Shown: positions 16,818-22,495 of the stretch, piece by piece | Numbering within the stretch: the first letter of the stretch is position 1 | Layout: every line of letters starts with the position of its first letter | Assembly: GCA_934515035.1 (NCBI GenBank) | Contig: CAKSXP010000005.1 | Location: 1-22,495 of the forward strand | DNA from: an uncultured Oscillospiraceae bacterium | GTDB lineage: Bacteria > Bacillota > Clostridia > Oscillospirales > Oscillospiraceae | DNA: 22,495 nucleotides | Reading direction: 5' to 3' | Made by a program: the position numbers and the translations under genes | The notes under the pieces: model-generated | What the model was told of the DNA's origin: nothing | Seen by the model: only the letters and a program-made list of their open reading frames with translations | Databases searched by the model: none

Positions 16818-16899
16818 ACCATCGACTGACAAGAGCAGACACGGTTTTGACGGGCAGAAATGTGCCCATACGGCGTCAATGCCCTTGTCAACCGATGGT
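16818..16899 (-). promoter_or_regulatory. Long leader hairpin before the two-component/ABC operon
   Basis: Arms of 16 bases at 16884-16899 and 16818-16833 pair along their full length in minus-strand RNA: 14 Watson-Crick pairs plus two adjacent G-U wobbles. In plus-strand RNA those two positions are A-C mismatches. An inner helix is TTGAC/GTCAA plus GGGCA/TGCCC around CATTTC. It lies in the leader between the promoter start (~16921) and the AGGAGGG site, and has no T-run, so it is not a terminator. Function unknown: possible RNA stabiliser, translation control or protein site. Confidence 0.55.
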
Positions 16900-16915
16900 A
16901 TCGCTAACTGATATT

Positions 16916-16956
16916 AATTAGCTGCTAATTGTAAAGCAGATATGACCCGCTGTCAA
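16916..16956 (-). promoter_or_regulatory. Promoter with overlapping palindrome for the two-component/ABC operon
   Basis: On the minus strand, TTGACA (16951-16956) and TACAAT (16928-16933) are 17 bases apart, predicting a start near 16921. A perfect 7-1-7 palindrome, AATTAGC-A-GCTAATT (16916-16930), covers the -10/start region and is a plausible operator. Confidence 0.75.
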
Positions 16957-17004
16957 GATGAAGTCCGCTGCGGCTGTCTGCCGTGCGCCCCGCGGCAAAC
17001 AGAG

Positions 17005-17034
17005 CCCCCGGACGCGCTTTGCCGCGTCCGGGGG
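17005..17034 (-). terminator. Probable terminator after spoVAC
   Basis: A perfect 12-bp GC-rich stem, CCCCCGGACGCG/CGCGTCCGGGGG (17005-17016 and 17023-17034), with a 6-base loop. On the minus strand it is followed by CTCTGTTTG, a poor U-tract. It lies between the spoVAC stop and the next operon's promoter. Confidence 0.6.
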
Positions 17035-17080
17035 GATCCGTATGTGAGGCGCTGCCGGCAGAGTCCCGCCGGGCCGCGCG

Positions 17081-17524
17081 CTATGCCAGACCGAAGAGAA
17101 CAAGAATGATGCCGTAGATCACGCTTGCCGAAAGGCCGAAAACTATAACGGGGCCGGAGATGGTGAACATCTTTACCGCGGTGCCGGTTATCAGGCCCTC
17201 GCTCTTGAACTCCAGCGCGGGGGACACGACGGAGTTTGCAAAGCCCGTTATGGGAACGATGGTCCCCGCACCGGCAAACTTTGCAATGCGGTCGTATATT
17301 CCAAAGCCCGTCAGAAACGCTCCGAGAAAGATAAGGGTTATCGTCGTGGCCGTCGCGGCGTCCTTTTCGGAGAGGCCGAAACTGCCCCAGAGCGCTATCA
17401 GTCCCTGCCCGATGCAGCAGATGATGCCGCCGACAAGAAAGGCTTTGAGCATGTCCTTGCCCAGAGGGGAAGGCGGGCTCATCTTTTTGAGGTATTCGTT
17501 GTATTCCTCGTTTGTCATTTTCAC
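17081..17524 (-). CDS. spoVAC: Stage V sporulation protein AC
   Basis: 147 residues, an integral membrane protein of the SpoVA channel that moves dipicolinic acid across the spore inner membrane. SpoVAC itself behaves as a mechanosensitive channel in Bacillus. Family stretches seen are KAFLVGGIICCIGQGL, LGAFLTGFGIYDRIAKFAGAG, VPITGFANSVVSPALEFKSEG and GPVIVFGLSASVI, with about four hydrophobic segments. The start is GTG 17524, well placed after GGAGGTGA; ATG 17518 is the alternative. spoVAD and spoVAE, usually adjacent, are not here: the next gene downstream is the unrelated regulator operon. Its ribosome site lies inside a terminator-like hairpin. Confidence 0.93.
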   Translation of the reverse strand: MKMTNEEYNEYLKKMSPPSPLGKDMLKAFLVGGIICCIGQGLIALWGSFGLSEKDAATATTITLIFLGAFLTGFGIYDRIAKFAGAGTIVPITGFANSVVSPALEFKSEGLITGTAVKMFTISGPVIVFGLSASVIYGIILVLFGLA

Positions 17525-17572
17525 AAAAAATCACCTCCCGATAGCTTTAGTCTGCCACAGGGAGGCGGTTTT
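17525..17572 (-). terminator. Terminator hairpin overlapping the spoVAC ribosome site
   Basis: On the minus strand, AAAACCGCCTCCC (17560-17572) pairs with GGGAGGTGATTTT (17527-17539): 11 Watson-Crick pairs, one G-U and one mismatch, with a 20-base loop. It then runs into a U-tract that touches the spoVAC GTG. It begins nine bases after the stop of the upstream gene. Its 3' arm is the spoVAC Shine-Dalgarno sequence, so a read-through message would have that site paired. Confidence 0.6.
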
Positions 17573-17580
17573 CATGTCTG

Positions 17581-17988
17581 TTATTTCACTATTTCGATGT
17601 TGTCTACTCCGTTTTTTTCAAATTCGCTGATATATTCGTCCATTCTGCTGGTCAGTTCCGAGACATCGTCGGGGCTGATATGCTCGGAATCCATGTCGCG
17701 GCGGGCAAGCTCCTCCGCGAGGATATCGAAGAATACAGCGTCCTCATAGTCGGCTATTGCCTCGTGTATGCCGCCGTCCTCGTATGCGCGGGACGGATAG
17801 ATATGGCCGCGCCAGATCTGTATGAGCGAGGTCATGTCGTTTCTGGCGCATTGGGCAAAAAGCTTTTCCTGAATTTTGTCGTAGTCCTCAAAGCGGTCGC
17901 TGCCGCGCGTGGAATTGAGCACCCAGTTGCCGATGTATACCATGTCCAGCAGTCTGCGAAATTCTTTTGTCGTAAGCTCGATGTTCAT
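17581..17988 (-). CDS. Uncharacterised 135-residue acidic protein
   Basis: I do not recognise a named family. The protein is acidic, predicted mostly helical, without membrane segment, signal peptide or metal-binding Cys/His cluster. Notable stretches are the N-terminal TTKEFRRLLDMVYIGNWVLN, then RFEDYDKIQEKLFAQCA, AIADYEDAVFFDILAEELARRD and a C-terminal MDEYISEFEKNGVDNIEI. It is supported as a gene by an AGGAGGT site six bases before ATG 17988, an extended -10 promoter further upstream, a terminator after the stop, and a composition like that of its neighbours. It faces away from murI. No function is proposed. Confidence 0.8.
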   Translation of the reverse strand: MNIELTTKEFRRLLDMVYIGNWVLNSTRGSDRFEDYDKIQEKLFAQCARNDMTSLIQIWRGHIYPSRAYEDGGIHEAIADYEDAVFFDILAEELARRDMDSEHISPDDVSELTSRMDEYISEFEKNGVDNIEIVK

Positions 17989-18005
17989 GCTGACCTCCTT
18001 GGAGA

Positions 18006-18029
18006 AATGGTATCTATACCATTATATCA
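18006..18029 (-). promoter_or_regulatory. Extended -10 promoter with adjoining palindrome
   Basis: The minus strand reads TGATATAAT (18021-18029), a consensus extended -10 for the 135-residue gene; the -35 is poor (TGGAAT). A perfect 8-2-8 palindrome, AATGGTAT-AG-ATACCATT (18006-18023), overlaps the end of the -10 and the start site, the usual place for a repressor operator. Confidence 0.6.
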
Positions 18030-18063
18030 AACGCACATGCAAAATTCCACACAATTTTTCCCC

Positions 18064-18092
18064 TTGATTTGCCGTTGGTTTTGTCATATGAT
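18064..18092 (+). promoter_or_regulatory. Sigma-A promoter of the murI-argS operon
   Basis: TTGATT (18064-18069) and TATGAT (18087-18092) are 17 bases apart. The predicted start, about 18098, falls on the first bases of the structured leader. Confidence 0.8.
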
Positions 18093-18096
18093 ATCT

Positions 18097-18175
18097 AGGG
18101 CTATGCCGCGCAGTTTCAGCTGACGAAAAATCGGACTGCGCGATCCCGCACACGGGGATCATGCGGCATTGCCCT
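18097..18175 (+). ncRNA. Structured leader RNA before murI, three-way-junction-like
   Basis: The outer helix pairs AGGGCTATGCCGC (18097-18109) with GCGGCATTGCCCT (18163-18175): 12 of 13 pairs, with one U-U mismatch. It encloses two hairpins. One is 18110-18114/18135-18139 (GCAGT/ACTGC), with an inner CGA-AAAA-TCG. The other is 18142-18147/18155-18160 (GATCCC/GGGATC). The fold begins at the predicted transcription start and ends 36 bases before the murI ribosome site. It matches no riboswitch or ribozyme class I can name and is not a tRNA. Leader element or small RNA: undecided. Confidence 0.5.
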
Positions 18176-18221
18176 GGGTAACACTATGCGCGCATATCCC
18201 GCGCGTTATTCGGAGGATGCC

Positions 18222-19022
18222 ATGGATAACAGGGCGATCGCCATATTCGATTCCGGCCTTGGCGGGCTTACCGCGCTGCGCGTGCTGCGGGAAATGCTCC
18301 CCGGAGAAAACCTGATATTTTTCGGAGATTCCGCCAACGCTCCATACGGCGGGCGGACCCGGGAAGAGATCGTCGAGCTGTCCCTCCGGGACCTCCGATT
18401 CCTGCTGCGCTTTGATGTCAAGGCCGTGCTCGTCGCCTGCGGCACAAGCAGCTCAAACGCGATGGAGGAGCTGAAAAAGGCTTCGCCCGTCCCGGTAGTG
18501 GGCGTGATAGATTCCGCGGCGCGCGCCGCGGCGGAGCTGGCTCCGGCCGGGCGCATCGGCGTCATAGCGACGGAGGCGACGATACGGAGCGGTGCATATC
18601 AGCGCGCGATAGCCGGGGCGGCCCCCGCGGCACAGGTAACTGCGCGCGCCTGCCCTGCGTTTGTCCCGCTGGTCGAGAGCGGGCGCTTCGGCAGAAACGA
18701 TCCCGAAACGGCAAAGGCCGTTGCCGCGGCTCTTGCGCCCTTCCGCGATGAGGGGACGGAGGTGCTGCTGCTGGGCTGCACTCATTATCCGATGCTCGCG
18801 CCGGAGATCCGGGCGTTTTTACCGGGGACGGAGCTGGTCAGCAACAGCCGGGCGGCGGCTCTCGAGCTCGCGCGGTTCCTGCGGGAAACGGACGCCCTTG
18901 CCGGTCCGCGGCAGGGCACGACAGAGCTGTATACCAGCGGCGACGCGGGCCTCTTTGCCGAAAATGCCGGACTTTTCCTCGGCAGGGAAAACTGCGGCGA
19001 GGTGCGCCGCGCCGATATATGA
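18222..19022 (+). CDS. murI: Glutamate racemase
   Basis: Interconverts L- and D-glutamate for peptidoglycan. 266 residues with FDSGLGGLT (9-17, acid Asp10), FGDSANAPYG (34-43), the first catalytic Cys73 in VACGTSSSNA and the second, Cys186, in LLGCTHYP. The first motif reads ACGT rather than the more common ACNT; both cysteines are intact. ATG 18222 is preceded by CGGAGG; the open frame 36 bases upstream is unsupported. It is first in an apparent operon with the DUF1934 gene (54-base gap) and argS. Confidence 0.94.
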   Translation: MDNRAIAIFDSGLGGLTALRVLREMLPGENLIFFGDSANAPYGGRTREEIVELSLRDLRFLLRFDVKAVLVACGTSSSNAMEELKKASPVPVVGVIDSAARAAAELAPAGRIGVIATEATIRSGAYQRAIAGAAPAAQVTARACPAFVPLVESGRFGRNDPETAKAVAAALAPFRDEGTEVLLLGCTHYPMLAPEIRAFLPGTELVSNSRAAALELARFLRETDALAGPRQGTTELYTSGDAGLFAENAGLFLGRENCGEVRRADI

Positions 19023-19076
19023 ATCCGACGCCGGGCGTGTCCGCGCCGGCGGAAGCAATAACGAAAAGAGGAAGCC

Positions 19077-19535
19077 ATGAACGAAAATCTGAACTCCGGC
19101 AAGGACGTGATAATATCCATTGTCGGAACACAGACCTTTCCCGACAACGACAAGGATGTTATCGAGCTTGTCACCGACGGAAAGTATCTGCATAATAACG
19201 GGGAGACATACTTCTCATATATGGAAAGCGAACTGACGGGGCTTGCCGGGACCAGGACCACCTTTTCCGTAAAGCCGGATTCCGTTACGATGTCCCGCGT
19301 CGGCTCGCTGAACACGACCATGATATTCGAGCCGGGAAAGAAGCACTATTTCCTCTACGACACGCCATACGGCGCGGCGGCAATGGGCGTTTCGACCCGC
19401 AGCGTCAAACACAGTCTGGGCGAACACGGCGGGGATATGGAGATAGAATACCTCATCGATATCGAGCACACCACAATAGGGAAAAACAATTTCAAGATAA
19501 ACGTAAGAGAGAGCGGAAGGCAGGAGAGCGTATGA
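19077..19535 (+). CDS. DUF1934 (YwiB-like) beta-barrel protein
   Basis: 152 residues of the DUF1934/YwiB family, small beta-rich proteins (calycin-like barrel) of unknown role often encoded next to argS in Firmicutes. Alternating-strand segments are visible: DVIISIVGTQ, ETYFSYMES, TTFSVKPDSVTMSRVG, TTMIFEPGKKHYFLYDTPYG and DMEIEYLIDIE. No signal peptide. It has an AGAGGAAG ribosome site, and its stop overlaps the argS ATG by four bases, so the two are translationally coupled. Confidence 0.87.
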   Translation: MNENLNSGKDVIISIVGTQTFPDNDKDVIELVTDGKYLHNNGETYFSYMESELTGLAGTRTTFSVKPDSVTMSRVGSLNTTMIFEPGKKHYFLYDTPYGAAAMGVSTRSVKHSLGEHGGDMEIEYLIDIEHTTIGKNNFKINVRESGRQESV

Positions 19536-21226
19536 ACCTTATCGAAAACGCGAAAAGACAGATAGACGAGCTGCTGGCCGGGGCCTATGAAAAGGCGGCG
19601 GCACAGGGACTTTTGCCGGAGGGCGCAGCCCTCACGGGCAGAGTTGACATTCCAAAGGACGTCAAAAACGGCGACTATGCCGCGAACCATGCGCTCGCGG
19701 GGGCCAAGGCGCTGCACGCATCGCCGCGGAAGATCGCGGAGATCCTTGCGGAAAATCTCGAGCTGGAAAACAGCTGGTTCGACAGAGTGGAAATAGCCGG
19801 TCCCGGCTTTATCAACTTCTTCCTCGGCGACAAGTGGTACGGCGACGTTCTGCGCACCATTGCCGAAGAGGGCGCGGATTACGGCCGCTCCGACGTCGGA
19901 CACGGCGAGCGGGTCATGGTCGAGTTCGTCTCCGCAAACCCGACGGGGCCCATGACGATCGGCAACGCCCGCGGCGGCGTTCTCGGCGATGCGCTGGCCT
20001 CCGTTCTGGAAATGGCCGGCTACAATGTCTGGCGCGAGTTCTATGTCAACGACGCCGGAAACCAGGTCGACCTTTTCGGAAAAAGCATCGAGGCGCGCTA
20101 TCTCCAGCTCATAAAGGGCGAGGACGCGGTGGAGTTTCCGGAAAACGGCTATCACGGCGACGACATAAAGCAGCTGGCAAAGCTGATATATGAGCGCGAC
20201 GGCGAAAAATATCTCGACGTGCCGGGCGAGGAGCGCTGTGCAGCCTTTGTTGCGTTTGCGCTGCCGTATAATATCGAACTGATGAAAAAGCACCTCGAGC
20301 GCTACGGCATACATTTTGACCAGTGGTTTCTCGAGAGCAGCCTGCACAGCTCCGGCTATGTTGAAGAGACGGTCGGACTGCTGACGGGCGCGGGACTGAC
20401 CTATGAAAAGGACGGCGCGATATGGCTGCGCAACACCGAGCTGGGCGCGGACAAGGACGAGGTCCTGCGCCGCTCCAACGGTTTTTATACCTACTATGCC
20501 GTCGATATCGCATATCACCGCAATAAGTTCATCGAGCGCGGCTTTGACCGCGTTATCGACGTGTGGGGCGCCGACCATCACGGCCATGCGATACGCTTTG
20601 CCGCAACGATGAAGGCCCCGGCGCTCGGTCTGGGTGATAAGAAGCTCGACTTCCTCATCATGCAGATGGTCCGTCTCGTCCGCGGCAGCGAGGTCGTGAA
20701 GGTCTCCAAGCGCACGGGCAAGGCGCTGACGCTCAACGACCTGCTCGATGAGATCGGCGTTGATGCCTGCCGGTTCTTTTTCAACTCCAAACCCGATACG
20801 CATCTCGAGTTTGACCTCGACCTTGCCGTGCGTCAGGACAGCGACAACCCGGTTTACTATGTCCAGTATGCCCATGCGCGCATTTGCAGCCTGATAGCGG
20901 CCCTGGCCGCGGAGGGACATGCTGTGCCTGCGGCGGAGGATGTGGACCTGACCGTGCTTCAGAGCGAGCAGGAGCGCGAGCTGATAAAGCAGCTTTCCGC
21001 GCTGCCGGATGAGATAATATATGCAGCGCGCGACTATGACCCGAGCCGCATCAACCGCTATGTGACCGAGCTTGCGGCGCGCTTCCACCGCTTCTATAAC
21101 AGCTGCCGCATCAAGGATTCCGAGCCGGAGCTTCTCCGTGCCCGTCTGCTGCTGGCCGACTGCACCAGAAGCGTCATAGCGCATTGCCTCGCGCTGGTCG
21201 GCGTTTCCGCGCCGGAGAAGATGTGA
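19532..21226 (+). CDS. argS: Arginyl-tRNA synthetase
   Basis: Charges tRNA-Arg. 564 residues, class I. The N-terminal tRNA-binding domain (~1-105) includes DVKNGDYAANHAL and IAGPGFINFFL. The catalytic core has EFVSANPTGPMTIGNARGGV (131-150), where the HIGH-like motif is TIGN, then WGADHHGHAIRF and the KMSKS-equivalent KVSKR (390-394). The C-terminal DALR anticodon-binding domain ends with ELAARFHRFYNSCRI. Both signature motifs differ from the textbook versions, but the rest is intact. It overlaps the DUF1934 gene by four bases. No clear terminator follows before the convergent spmB. Confidence 0.95.
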   Translation: MNLIENAKRQIDELLAGAYEKAAAQGLLPEGAALTGRVDIPKDVKNGDYAANHALAGAKALHASPRKIAEILAENLELENSWFDRVEIAGPGFINFFLGDKWYGDVLRTIAEEGADYGRSDVGHGERVMVEFVSANPTGPMTIGNARGGVLGDALASVLEMAGYNVWREFYVNDAGNQVDLFGKSIEARYLQLIKGEDAVEFPENGYHGDDIKQLAKLIYERDGEKYLDVPGEERCAAFVAFALPYNIELMKKHLERYGIHFDQWFLESSLHSSGYVEETVGLLTGAGLTYEKDGAIWLRNTELGADKDEVLRRSNGFYTYYAVDIAYHRNKFIERGFDRVIDVWGADHHGHAIRFAATMKAPALGLGDKKLDFLIMQMVRLVRGSEVVKVSKRTGKALTLNDLLDEIGVDACRFFFNSKPDTHLEFDLDLAVRQDSDNPVYYVQYAHARICSLIAALAAEGHAVPAAEDVDLTVLQSEQERELIKQLSALPDEIIYAARDYDPSRINRYVTELAARFHRFYNSCRIKDSEPELLRARLLLADCTRSVIAHCLALVGVSAPEKM

Positions 21227-21312
21227 GCGATATATGAGCTTTTCCGGAAAAGGATGCTTCATCCCGGACGGAGCGGCGGGGACCGGATCTTACAAGCGAA
21301 GTACGCAGCGCG

Positions 21313-21840
21313 TCAGCCCCGGCCGAATAAAAGCCTGACCGTCAGACAGGCCATAAGAAAACCGACGAAGTCCGCCGCAAGTGCCGCAGGCACTGTGCGG
21401 CGGCTTTTTTTTACGCCCGCCGCGCCGAAATAGACGGCGATGACATAAAAGGTCGTCTCGGTCGAGCCGAGCATGACGGCGGCGATGCGGCCGGTCATGC
21501 TGTCCGGACCGAAGCGCTCCATGATCTCCGAGCCGACCGACAGAGCGCCGCTGCCGCTGAACGGACGCAGCAGCATGAGCGCCGTTGTGTCCGGCGGAAT
21601 GCCCAGCTTTTCCGTCAAGGGGGAGAGAAGGAGTGTCAGCGCGTCCGTCAGCCCGGATGCGCGCAGCATATACACCGCGGAAAGCAGCGCGATAAGCGGC
21701 GGCAGCATCCCGGCAACGGTTTGCAGACCGCTTCTGGCCCCGTCCGTCAGGGCGGAGAACACATCGACGCGGCGGTACAGCGCATACAGCGCGGTAAAGG
21801 CCATTATGAACGGCGCGATAAGCGATGAAAACTGCGTCAT
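21313..21840 (-). CDS. spmB: Spore maturation protein B
   Basis: 175 residues, multi-pass membrane protein. SpmA and SpmB are needed for full dehydration of the spore core in Bacillus and Clostridium. Seen are LIAPFIMAFTALYALYRRVD at the N-terminus, GMLPPLIALLSAVYMLRASG, MLLRPFSGSGALSVGSEIM and MLGSTETTFYVIAVYFGAAG, a nucleoside-recognition/gate-type repeat. The start ATG 21840 overlaps the spmA stop (ATGA), showing translational coupling; the longer frame upstream lies inside spmA. Confidence 0.94.
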   Translation of the reverse strand: MTQFSSLIAPFIMAFTALYALYRRVDVFSALTDGARSGLQTVAGMLPPLIALLSAVYMLRASGLTDALTLLLSPLTEKLGIPPDTTALMLLRPFSGSGALSVGSEIMERFGPDSMTGRIAAVMLGSTETTFYVIAVYFGAAGVKKSRRTVPAALAADFVGFLMACLTVRLLFGRG

Positions 21841-22412
21841 CGTGTCCGCCCCTGGAGGAGATATGAGACCAGAAGCCCCGCCGAAACGGAGCACAGCGAG
21901 CTTATCCAGACACAGGGGAGAATGTCATACGGGACGGCGGAGCCCAGAGCGGCGCGCACCGCGGCCACCGTCGTTGGGATGAGCTGGACCGAGGCGGTGT
22001 TCATCACCACCAGCCGGACCAGTTCCTTATCCGCGCCGAGTCTGCGCATGCCCTTTGCCGCGTTTATGCCCGCCGGGGTGGCGGCGTTGCCGAGACCGAG
22101 CAGGTTTGCCGAGACGTTGGAGCACAGCGCGCCGAAGGTCTCGCTGTCCGAGGCGGCGCGGGGAAACAGCCGGCCGAGAAGGGGACGGAGCAGCCGCTTT
22201 ATCCATTCGGTTATCCCCGCCCTACTCATGAGCTCCATAACGCCGGACCACAGGCATATCATCCCGCCTGTCGATATGCACAGCTCCACGGCGGCCGCCG
22301 CCCCTTGCATTGCGGCGGCTCCGGTCTCCTCCGCCCGTCCTGAAACCAGTGCGCATACAAACGAAAAAACGGCTGCGGCTGTCCAAAATATAGAGATTAT
22401 GATAAAAAACAC
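21837..22412 (-). CDS. spmA: Spore maturation protein A
   Basis: 191 residues, multi-pass membrane partner of SpmB. Seen are ISIFWTAAAVFSFVCALVSG, CISTGGMICLWSGVMELMSR, LCSNVSANLLGLGNAATPAG and VVMNTASVQLIPTTVAAVRA, characteristic of the family. The start is uncertain. GTG 22412 is the only standard start codon near the family N-terminus, but the GGGGG run abuts it, too close for a normal ribosome site. A non-standard start a few codons on (ATC/ATA) would be better spaced. Expected to be made in the mother cell during sporulation; I could not identify a sigma-E promoter with confidence. Confidence 0.92.
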   Translation of the reverse strand: MFFIIISIFWTAAAVFSFVCALVSGRAEETGAAAMQGAAAAVELCISTGGMICLWSGVMELMSRAGITEWIKRLLRPLLGRLFPRAASDSETFGALCSNVSANLLGLGNAATPAGINAAKGMRRLGADKELVRLVVMNTASVQLIPTTVAAVRAALGSAVPYDILPCVWISSLCSVSAGLLVSYLLQGRTR

Positions 22413-22495
22413 CCCCTGTTTATGTTCACTTTTACTTAAAATTCGTAAAAATGCAAAACTTTTTGTGATAATATTGACTTTATCTGTGCATGTGG

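Noticed and set aside
18120-18126. Hammerhead ribozyme core CTGACGA in the murI leader
   Set aside because: No following stem II plus GAAA and no cleavage triplet in the right place on either strand.
18185-18196. Palindrome TATGCGCGCATA before murI
   Set aside because: Short, expected by chance at this GC content, and explained by no other signal nearby.
21239-21252. Palindrome CTTTTCCGGAAAAG after argS as a terminator
   Set aside because: No loop of workable size and no T-run following; it may be a chance palindrome.
21235-21339. Possible 34-residue peptide after argS
   Set aside because: No convincing ribosome site and it overlaps the end of spmB on the other strand.
22413-22460. Sporulation sigma-factor promoter before spmA
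   Set aside because: CATAAACA resembles a sigma-E -10, but no matching -35 is at the right distance.
22474-22495. TTGACT at the right edge as the -35 of a plus-strand promoter
   Set aside because: The window ends 16 bases later, before any -10 could be seen.

Overview
The window reads as chromosomal DNA of a high-GC, endospore-forming Firmicute, most likely a clostridial gut-type bacterium of the Oscillospiraceae/Ruminococcaceae kind. The evidence is two T-box leaders, sigma-A type promoters, strong AGGAGG ribosome sites, the ylxM-ffh-rpsP-khpA-rimM-trmD order, the DUF1934-argS pair, and three sporulation genes (spoVAC, spmA, spmB). The genus placement is inference. I see no insertion sequence, phage gene, CRISPR array, rRNA or tRNA.

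Layout. (1) 1-2920, minus strand: a PHP-family phosphoesterase, then leuA behind a Leu T-box. (2) 2987-8860, plus strand: a consensus promoter drives ylxM-ffh-rpsP-khpA. An internal terminator follows, then rimM, a trmD fused to a GNAT acetyltransferase domain, a type II pantothenate kinase, and rsmA with its terminator. (3) 8864-11306, plus: a Cys T-box operon of cysE and cysS. It couples cysteine synthesis to cysteine charging, with a terminator at the end. (4) 11371-13386, plus: a single-gene unit for a ferredoxin-fused flavoprotein reductase of the fumarate-reductase type. (5) 13417-16956, minus: a four-gene operon of response regulator, ABC ATPase, ABC-2 permease and histidine kinase. It has a near-consensus promoter and a long leader hairpin. 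(6) 17005-18029, minus: spoVAC, and upstream of it a 135-residue protein of unknown function. (7) 18064-21226, plus: a strong promoter, a structured leader of about 79 nt, then murI, a DUF1934 protein and argS. (8) 21313-22412, minus: spmA-spmB, overlapping by four bases.

Most genes are housekeeping: protein targeting, ribosome and tRNA modification, tRNA charging, cell-wall D-glutamate and CoA synthesis. The less ordinary points are the TrmD-GNAT fusion and three RNA-level structures. These are a 16-bp leader hairpin of the two-component/ABC operon that pairs fully only in minus-strand RNA, a three-way-junction-like leader before murI, and a terminator hairpin whose 3' arm holds the spoVAC ribosome binding site. 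I found no clear defence system or wholly new gene system.
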